A DNA stretch of 11,755 bases from JAYXXU01 sp049301135. Lineage in GTDB: Bacteria; Pseudomonadota; Gammaproteobacteria; Pseudomonadales; Moraxellaceae. This document shows positions 6,504-11,755 of the stretch, in pieces; within the stretch, counting starts at the first letter, position 1, and each line of letters opens with the position of its first letter. Location of the stretch: the NCBI GenBank assembly GCA_049301135.1, contig JBAQKP010000328.1, positions 1-11,755 of the forward strand. The letters run 5' to 3'. Made by a program: the position numbers and the translations under genes. A model generated the notes under the pieces. That model searched no databases, was not told the origin of the DNA, and saw only the letters and a program-made list of their open reading frames with translations.

Positions 6504-8756
6504 TCACAATGGCCGATGCTGTGCCAACCAATCGAGCAATTCGGCTTCTGGCATCGGCTTGGCAAACAAATAACCCTGCATCAGATCCACTTCAAGCTGA
6601 CACAGCAACTCATATTGCGCCAGTGTTTCGACCCCTTCAGCGATCACTTGCAGGCCGAGGCTACGCGCCATCTCGACGATGGTATGTACCATCACAGTAT
6701 GCCCGTCACTCAGTGGTGTGACAAAAGAACGGTCGATTTTTAAGGCGTGCAGCGGTAACTGCTGTAAACGACTGAGCGATGAATAACCCGTGCCAAAATC
6801 ATCCAAATGCAAGCGCAACCCCAACGCACTCAAGCGATTCAAAGTCGCCGACAACTCAACTTCACGCTGGGCAATCAGGCTCTCGGTCACCTCTAAATGC
6901 AAGACACCCGGTGCCAACTGATGCGCCTGTAGCAGACCGATAATTTCAGCGCCCAAGTCGCCTTCACTAAACTGCCGAATCGACACATTGACACTGCAAC
7001 TCACCGACCACCCTAAATCATGCAAGCGGCGCAATACGGCGCATGAGTTCAGCAACATCTGCCGACCCAACTCGCCAATCAATCCGGCCTCTTCTGCAAT
7101 CGGAATAAACTCATCAGGCGCAATCCAGAGTCCATTTAAACGCCACCGCGCCAGTGCTTCAACGCTGCGAATTTGGCGGCTGTGACCATCGACAATCGGC
7201 TGAAACCACGCCTCAATCTGGTGTTGCTCCAAGGCCACGCGCAGCGCCGCTTCTAGCTCGGCACGGCGGGTAAATGCTTGATGAATCGCCTGATCAAACA
7301 CCACCGCTTGATTTTTGCCGCGTCGCTTTGCCTCATACATCGCCAGATCTGCGTTACGCAATAATGCGGTCGGCGTGAGCTTGCGCTCTAGTGGCGCGAC
7401 GCCAATCGAGGCGGTGACGCTACTCACGCCGTCAACCTGTGGCAGCGGTTGCGCAATCACCGCACACAACTGCCGTGCCATGCTCAGCGCGGTCGGCTGA
7501 TCGGTATTCGGCAGCCACACTGCAAACTCATCACCGCCAATCCGCACCACGGTATCATCGGTGCGCAGTGTAGCCTTAAGTCGATGGGCGACCAGACACA
7601 ACGCCGTATCACCGAGTGCGTGCCCGAGATGATCGTTGATCAGCTTAAAACCGTCTAAATCAATCAACAACAGACAAGACGGCTGCCCATGCCGCGCCTC
7701 TAAGGCAGACAGTGCCTCTTGTAAGGTGCGCAATAAAAAGCGCCGATTGCCAATCCCCGTTAATGCATCGTGATCGGCATCATAGGCAATACTGCGGATT
7801 TGGCCTTCGATCTCAGCGGCTAAGGCATTGAGCGCATGGCCTAAATGATCAATCTCATCATGATCCTGTACTGGCCAACGAGTGCGATGGTCACGCGTCA
7901 ACAAATAGCGATCCGCCAAAGCTGCAAATTGCTCTAGGCGACTGACAATTTTGCGTTGAATCAACTCACCGAGTGCAAACAACACAATCGAAGTCAAAAA
8001 CACCATATTGCCCAGCAACACCAGCGCGGTCATCCAACGCTGTTTACTCAGTGTTTTGCGCGTCTCGGTGTATACACGCACAGCCAAACTTGGGCTATCT
8101 AAGCTCACGACGGATAGATTTTGCAGAGGTTGATCGGCGGCTGTCAGTGGAGTCAAGCGAATCTCGACCCCAGACATGCTGGCAATTTGCTCACGATAAT
8201 CACTGTCCAACCAACGTCCGAACACGATACAGCCTTGCGCTGTATGCTCGGCTGACTCTGCAATCGGTGCTTGGGCAAACAAAAACGGCTGGTCGGCCAG
8301 CCAGTTGATCTGGCTACTTTGCGTGGTACAGCGCTGCGACAGCACCCGTGACAAATCCGCCACATCAGCCTCAGCCAATGCCGTGGTCACGCCATCACGT
8401 AGGGTCACACTGGAAAACGGACTGAACTGTTGATCACGGATCAGTACCCAGTCCCAATCGCTGTTGAGCATTAATGTGGGGGTAAAATGAACCCAGTAGT
8501 CGGGCTTATTGCCGTTTAAAAAAGTGCTGGTGTCATCCCAAAAGCCATAATCTGCTGCCACAGCGGCCAAGGCCTTACTGTCACGATCTAATAATGCGGC
8601 TGCACGGACTAATTCTGCTTGGGTTGTACGATATTCGAAGCGATCAAATAACCAATCAATCAAACTCAGTGAGCTGATCGTGCCACACGCCATCACCAAC
8701 ACTAACAACCATGCAAGGCGGCGATTAATCCAATATTTTAGCGACGTCTGGCTCAT
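6504..8756 (-). CDS. Membrane-bound CHASE4-like/GGDEF/EAL c-di-GMP enzyme
   Basis: This 750-residue inner-membrane signalling protein can potentially both make and degrade c-di-GMP. Order of parts: TM1 (about 14-36); a periplasmic sensor (about 37-240) with YGFWDDTSTFL (70-80) typical of CHASE4; TM2 (about 243-266); a HAMP-like linker (about 267-325); GGDEF (about 326-490); EAL (about 502-750). The GGDEF signature is intact (407-411), and the product-inhibition I-site RxxD is present as R398-D401 five residues before it. The EAL signature is E533-A-L-A-R537, with N590, E622 in LEVTES, DDFGTGYSS (652-660), KIDRSF and AEGVET all present, so phosphodiesterase activity is predicted. Which activity dominates cannot be read from sequence. 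ATG 8756 follows GAGG at 8767-8770 by ten bases. It has its own candidate promoter and is likely transcribed apart from ygiQ, which ends in a terminator upstream. No adjacent regulator or adhesin is visible. Confidence 0.97.
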   Translation of the reverse strand: MSQTSLKYWINRRLAWLLVLVMACGTISSLSLIDWLFDRFEYRTTQAELVRAAALLDRDSKALAAVAADYGFWDDTSTFLNGNKPDYWVHFTPTLMLNSDWDWVLIRDQQFSPFSSVTLRDGVTTALAEADVADLSRVLSQRCTTQSSQINWLADQPFLFAQAPIAESAEHTAQGCIVFGRWLDSDYREQIASMSGVEIRLTPLTAADQPLQNLSVVSLDSPSLAVRVYTETRKTLSKQRWMTALVLLGNMVFLTSIVLFALGELIQRKIVSRLEQFAALADRYLLTRDHRTRWPVQDHDEIDHLGHALNALAAEIEGQIRSIAYDADHDALTGIGNRRFLLRTLQEALSALEARHGQPSCLLLIDLDGFKLINDHLGHALGDTALCLVAHRLKATLRTDDTVVRIGGDEFAVWLPNTDQPTALSMARQLCAVIAQPLPQVDGVSSVTASIGVAPLERKLTPTALLRNADLAMYEAKRRGKNQAVVFDQAIHQAFTRRAELEAALRVALEQHQIEAWFQPIVDGHSRQIRSVEALARWRLNGLWIAPDEFIPIAEEAGLIGELGRQMLLNSCAVLRRLHDLGWSVSCSVNVSIRQFSEGDLGAEIIGLLQAHQLAPGVLHLEVTESLIAQREVELSATLNRLSALGLRLHLDDFGTGYSSLSRLQQLPLHALKIDRSFVTPLSDGHTVMVHTIVEMARSLGLQVIAEGVETLAQYELLCQLEVDLMQGYLFAKPMPEAELLDWLAQHRPL

Positions 8757-8823
8757 GGGCGTTTAGCCTCGGATCATCCATTGATCTGACGGGAGGTCTG
8801 CCACAGATGAAGTGCGATAGACA

Positions 8824-8842
8824 AAAGCTTGGTCAAAGCTTG
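8824..8842. repeat. Paired AAAGCTTG repeats in the leader of the c-di-GMP gene
   Basis: AAAGCTTG occurs at 8824-8831 and again at 8835-8842, offset by 11 bases or about one helical turn. Because AAGCTT is self-complementary, each half is also a small palindrome. The pair falls at roughly +1 to +20 of the promoter proposed at 8850-8878, a fitting place for a repressor operator. No known regulator is matched. Confidence 0.35.
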
Positions 8843-8849
8843 CCCACCT

Positions 8850-8878
8850 AAACTAGCCAGCCCTGAGCAAGCTGTCAA
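8850..8878 (-). promoter_or_regulatory. Candidate sigma-70 promoter of the c-di-GMP gene
   Basis: On the minus strand a perfect -35 box TTGACA (8873-8878) is followed after exactly 17 bases by TAGTTT (8850-8855), a weak -10 box that matches the consensus at three of six positions. It lies about 95 bases before the ATG at 8756. The good -35 and spacing support it. The poor -10 suggests low basal activity or dependence on an activator. Confidence 0.4.
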
Positions 8879-8892
8879 TCAAGTAAATACTT

Positions 8893-8907
8893 TTTTATCA
8901 GATAAAA
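8893..8907. promoter_or_regulatory. Palindrome upstream of the candidate promoter, possible regulator site
   Basis: TTTTATC at 8893-8899 and GATAAAA at 8901-8907 form a perfect 7-base inverted repeat around one central base. It lies about 15 bases upstream of the proposed -35 box of the c-di-GMP gene, where an activator would bind. The single-base spacer argues against an RNA hairpin and for a protein site. AT-rich palindromes also arise by chance. Confidence 0.3.
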
Positions 8908-8948
8908 CGACAGGTTATCGACGACGCTGTCAGACAATCAGATGACCC

Positions 8949-8984
8949 AAAAAAATCCCACGCCATAGACTGATCGCGTGGGAT
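8949..8984 (-). terminator. Rho-independent terminator of the ygiQ-like gene
   Basis: On the minus strand, GATCCCACGC begins right after the ygiQ stop. The stem pairs ATCCCACGC with GCGTGGGAT (8976-8984 with 8955-8963) around a 12-base loop, and a run of seven T follows (8949-8955, A on the + strand). The nine-pair GC-rich stem, the T-run and the position just past the stop at 8993 make this a textbook intrinsic terminator. Confidence 0.9.
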
Positions 8985-8992
8985 CAGTGTGC

Positions 8993-11368
8993 TTAACCGC
9001 GCCCTTTCTTGCCACTACTGCGCGGCGGCAAGCCAGTATGTTGGGTTAGGACTCGACCTTGGCTTGGGCGCTGTGGTTGTACGCGCTGCGCAGGCTGGCG
9101 TTGGCCTTTGGCGGCCGCCTGACCTGTGGCGGCTGAACCACTCCGCTTGACCGAATCACCTTCTTGGCTAGAGTTTTTCTTACGCGCGGACTGATACTCG
9201 CCGTCTTTGCCGACCGGCTGATGGGTTGGGATCAATTGATGCCGACCGTTACCGATCAGGTCTGCCCTACCCATGCTTTTGAGGGCTTCACGCAGCAGTG
9301 GCCAGTTGTTCGGATCGTGATAGCGTAAGAAGGCTTTGTGCAGGCGGCGGCGTTTTTCACCTTTGACGATGTCCACCGTTTCGCTGTCTCGGCTGACTTT
9401 GCGCAGGGGATTTTTAAGGGTGTGATACATGGTGGTCGAGGTAGCCATCGGCGATGGATAGAAGGTCTGTACCTGATCGGCACGGAAGCCATTTTTCTTT
9501 AGCCAAAGCGCCAAATTCATCATGTCATGGTCAGTTGTACCAGGGTGCGCAGCAATAAAATACGGAATCAGATACTGCTCTTTTCCGGCTTCTTTACTAT
9601 AGCGATCAAACATTTGCTTAAAGCGATCATACGCCCCAATGCCCGGCTTCATCATCTTGGACAGGGCGTTTTCTTCGGTATGCTCTGGTGCAATTTTTAG
9701 ATAACCACCGACGTGATGGGTGACCAGTTCTTTGACGTATTCAGGATTCAGTACAGCAAGGTCATAACGCAAGCCGGAGCCGATCAGGATTTTTTTCACG
9801 CCTTTGATTTGGCGCGCTTTACGGTACAGTTGCGTCAATGGCGCGTGGTCGGTGTGTAGGTTTTCACAGACACCCGGATAGACGCAGGACGGCTTGCGGC
9901 AGTTTTTTTCAATCAATGGATCTTTACAGGCGAGGCGGTACATATTGGCAGTTGGACCGCCGAGGTCAGAAATAATGCCAGTAAACTGTGGTGCGGTATC
10001 ACGGATTTTTTCGACTTCGCGCAGAATCGACTCTTCAGAGCGGTTTTGGATAATGCGGCCTTCATGCTCGGTAATCGAACAAAAGGTGCAGCCACCGAAG
10101 CAGCCACGCATGATATTGACCGAAAATTTGATCATGTCAAACGCGGGAATCCGCGCATCGCCATAGGATGGATGCGGTAGCCGCGCGTATGGCAAATCAA
10201 ACACATAGTCCATTTCTTCGGTGCTGAGCGGAATCGGTGGCGCGTTTAGCCAGACATCGCGGTCACCATGCCGCTGCACCATTGCGCGTGCGTTACCTGG
10301 GTTGGTTTCGAGGTGCAAGATGCGATTGGCATGTGCATATAACACCGGATCGTCTTTGACCTGCTCGTAATCAGGCAGTCGGATCACGGCTTTTTCACGC
10401 GGCGGCAGCTTGTGCTTAAAGGCATTCGATGGGCGCAGGCTGACCACCTGTACTTCTGCATCGGCCTGCGCTTGATTGACAATCGGATTGCTGACGGTTT
10501 CTTTGACAAAGCCCTGAAACTGCGCCAGCTTGTTTTGGTCGGAGTCTTTTTTGGCTTCAATTTCGCAGCCCGCGACGTCTTCGGTCATCACATACGGATT
10601 GATGATCGGATCGACCCGACCGAGTGCATCGACGTTATTACTGGCCACTTCGATCATGTCAGCTTTGGCTATTTTGCGCGCTTGATTCAGGATAAACGAC
10701 GTGCCGCGCAGATCGGTAATCTGTTCAATCGACTCGCCTTGTGCCAGTCGGTGCACCACATCGACCATCGCGCGTTCGGCATTACCGTACAGCAAAATAT
10801 CGGCCTTGGCATCGGTGATGATCGAGCGGCGCACTTTGTCTTGCCAGTAGTCGTAGTGTGCAATTCGGCGCAAGCTGGCTTCAATGCCACCCAGCACAAT
10901 CGGCACATCTGGATAGGCTTCACGGCAGCGCTGACTGTAGACAATCGCAGCGCGGTCGGGGCGTTTATCCGGTGCGTTGTGCGGTGAATAGGCATCGTCT
11001 GAGCGAATTTTGCGGTCGGCGGTGTAACGATTGATCATCGAATCCATGTTACCCGCCGTCACGCCATAGCAATAGACCGGCTTGCCCAATTCTTTAAATG
11101 CTTCGGCTGAATGCCAATCGGGCTGCGCAATAATCCCGACCCGAAAGCCCTGCGCTTCCAGCAAGCGGCCAATAATCGCCATCCCAAACGATGGATGATC
11201 GACATAGGCATCACCGCTGATGATGATCACATCACAAGCATCCCAGCCGAGCTGATCCATTTCGGCACGTGACATCGGCAAAAATGGCGCAGGCTCAAAG
11301 CACGCTGCCCAGTGTTTATTGTAATCAAACAATGGCTTGGCATAATCGAGGGCAGACGGCGAGGACAT
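8993..11368 (-). CDS. ygiQ: YgiQ-family (UPF0313) radical SAM protein
   Basis: This 791-residue protein of the YgiQ family has a long N-terminal domain (about 1-370), a radical SAM domain (about 405-650) and a basic low-complexity tail (about 720-791). The SAM cluster motif is CxxxCxxC as C423, C427 and C430 in RGCFGGCTFCS. Conserved family stretches include VLGGIEASLRRIAHYDYW (158-175), GGYLKIAPEHTE (554-565), KMMKPG and FYPSPMATSTTMY (636-648). Four more cysteines, C481, C490, C495 and C501, are clustered downstream and also occur in the Escherichia coli protein as I recall it, hinting at a second metal site. The reaction is unknown. ATG 11368 is preferred over the upstream TTG at 11407: MSSPSALDYAKPLFDY resembles family starts, TGGA lies upstream, and nothing before it looks like a ribosome site for the TTG. 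Escherichia coli YgiQ has about 739 residues, and the extra length is largely the tail. It is probably monocistronic. Confidence 0.95.
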   Translation of the reverse strand: MSSPSALDYAKPLFDYNKHWAACFEPAPFLPMSRAEMDQLGWDACDVIIISGDAYVDHPSFGMAIIGRLLEAQGFRVGIIAQPDWHSAEAFKELGKPVYCYGVTAGNMDSMINRYTADRKIRSDDAYSPHNAPDKRPDRAAIVYSQRCREAYPDVPIVLGGIEASLRRIAHYDYWQDKVRRSIITDAKADILLYGNAERAMVDVVHRLAQGESIEQITDLRGTSFILNQARKIAKADMIEVASNNVDALGRVDPIINPYVMTEDVAGCEIEAKKDSDQNKLAQFQGFVKETVSNPIVNQAQADAEVQVVSLRPSNAFKHKLPPREKAVIRLPDYEQVKDDPVLYAHANRILHLETNPGNARAMVQRHGDRDVWLNAPPIPLSTEEMDYVFDLPYARLPHPSYGDARIPAFDMIKFSVNIMRGCFGGCTFCSITEHEGRIIQNRSEESILREVEKIRDTAPQFTGIISDLGGPTANMYRLACKDPLIEKNCRKPSCVYPGVCENLHTDHAPLTQLYRKARQIKGVKKILIGSGLRYDLAVLNPEYVKELVTHHVGGYLKIAPEHTEENALSKMMKPGIGAYDRFKQMFDRYSKEAGKEQYLIPYFIAAHPGTTDHDMMNLALWLKKNGFRADQVQTFYPSPMATSTTMYHTLKNPLRKVSRDSETVDIVKGEKRRRLHKAFLRYHDPNNWPLLREALKSMGRADLIGNGRHQLIPTHQPVGKDGEYQSARKKNSSQEGDSVKRSGSAATGQAAAKGQRQPAQRVQPQRPSQGRVLTQHTGLPPRSSGKKGRG

Positions 11369-11403
11369 GGGCGGTTTCCAGTTGAGACGTGCAGTGCAGA
11401 CGG

Positions 11404-11430
11404 GCAATACAAATGCGCTCAGACCGTCAA
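11404..11430 (-). promoter_or_regulatory. Weak candidate promoter of the ygiQ-like gene
   Basis: The minus strand has TTGACG (11425-11430, five of six to the -35 consensus), then 15 bases, then TATTGC (11404-11409). The spacer is short and the -10 poor, so this is only a candidate. If used, transcription would start near or below the TTG at 11407, which would favour the ATG at 11368 as the true start. Confidence 0.25.
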
Positions 11431-11575
11431 AATAACAGACTGAGATTTTTTCATTTTAACATGAATTGGATTGAGGCGTTAAAAGATTGGGCGGATGGAA
11501 AGATTATGGGTAGGACAGGAAATAAGCATTTCATAGATTTTTTCATACCGCTTGTCAAAATTGTAGCAAGTATAT

Positions 11576-11604
11576 TTGCGCACTCCAAATAATTCAGGTA
11601 TAAA
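11576..11604 (+). promoter_or_regulatory. Candidate sigma-70 promoter of the right-edge gene
   Basis: TTGCGC (11576-11581) and TATAAA (11599-11604) are separated by exactly 17 bases. The -10 matches five of six consensus positions and the -35 three. It lies 27 bases before the ATG at 11632, leaving room for a short leader with a ribosome binding site. Confidence 0.5.
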
Positions 11605-11631
11605 ATAGAATAACTGGTTAGGAGAGTGAAC

Positions 11632-11755
11632 ATGAGTGCAGATTTTGAGTTTGTAACCCATACCTTTAAGGCTTTATACGCGGAGGCGCAAGGTCGAGCC
11701 ATCTGGAATTACCTAAACACCGAAAAATCAGTTATTCGGATGGAAGCAGTCAGCG
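11632..11755 (+). CDS. Start of an unrecognised protein, cut by the window edge
   Basis: An open frame of 41 codons begins here and leaves the window without a stop. The product starts MSADFEFVTHTFKALYAEAQ and continues as a mostly polar, helix-prone, cytoplasmic-looking sequence. I do not recognise it and too little is visible to assign a family. The start is well supported: AGGAG at 11620-11624 lies seven bases upstream, and a candidate promoter is at 11576-11604. It is divergent from the ygiQ-like gene across an AT-rich gap, and low G+C upstream hints that another accessory region may begin here. Confidence 0.65.
   Translation, partial: MSADFEFVTHTFKALYAEAQGRAIWNYLNTEKSVIRMEAVS

Noticed and set aside
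10412..10987. Long + strand open frame of 191 codons
   Set aside because: It lies wholly antisense to the ygiQ-like gene, has no domain-like sequence, and is a mirror of that gene's codon use.
11369..11407. TTG start at 11407 for the ygiQ-like gene
   Set aside because: The 13 extra residues do not resemble family N-termini, and no ribosome site precedes the TTG. The ATG at 11368 fits better.

Overview
This window looks like chromosomal DNA of a gammaproteobacterium. MutY, Tag and the YgiQ-type radical SAM protein all read like gammaproteobacterial versions. A Moraxellaceae-like host is possible from the mix of DUF2799 lipoprotein, EI24 protein, M23 lipoprotein and SEC-C protein, but this is only an impression. 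The main genes are moderately GC-rich (60-base lines sampled inside them reach 60-65% G+C). Two stretches are clearly poorer: about 1104-2165 (sampled lines 33-45%) and the right edge from about 11440 (sampled line 30%).

Layout from left to right. A complete mutY lies on the + strand (72-1103). Next is an AT-rich patch with two small minus-strand genes: an unrecognised 94-residue protein (1220-1504) and a shortened, HicA-less HicB-type antitoxin (1689-1922). A tight five-gene + strand cluster follows (2170-4978): DUF2799 lipoprotein, EI24 membrane protein, M23/LytM lipoprotein, an unknown 78-residue protein, and tag. Two of its junctions are ATGA overlaps, so co-translation is likely. The tag stop overlaps by four bases the stop of a convergent minus-strand gene for a SEC-C zinc-motif protein (4975-6369). 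Upstream of that, on the same strand, is a large membrane c-di-GMP enzyme with CHASE4-like sensor, GGDEF and EAL domains (6504-8756). A minus-strand ygiQ-like radical SAM gene (8993-11368) follows and ends in a clear rho-independent terminator (8949-8984). At the right edge a + strand gene with a good promoter and ribosome binding site begins at 11632 and leaves the window.

Functionally the window combines base-excision repair (MutY for A opposite 8-oxoG, Tag for 3-methyladenine), envelope functions (two predicted lipoproteins, one a probable murein hydrolase or amidase activator, plus a polytopic membrane protein), c-di-GMP signalling and an uncharacterised radical SAM enzyme. I do not see a convincing new multi-gene system. 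The spots most worth checking are the AT-rich patch with its truncated antitoxin and unknown neighbour, the 12-base tandem repeat just before the overlapping M23 start, the coupling of envelope genes to tag, and the repeats in the leader of the c-di-GMP gene. No tRNA, rRNA, CRISPR array, complete insertion sequence or replication origin was seen, and no gene-free stretch exceeds 300 bases.
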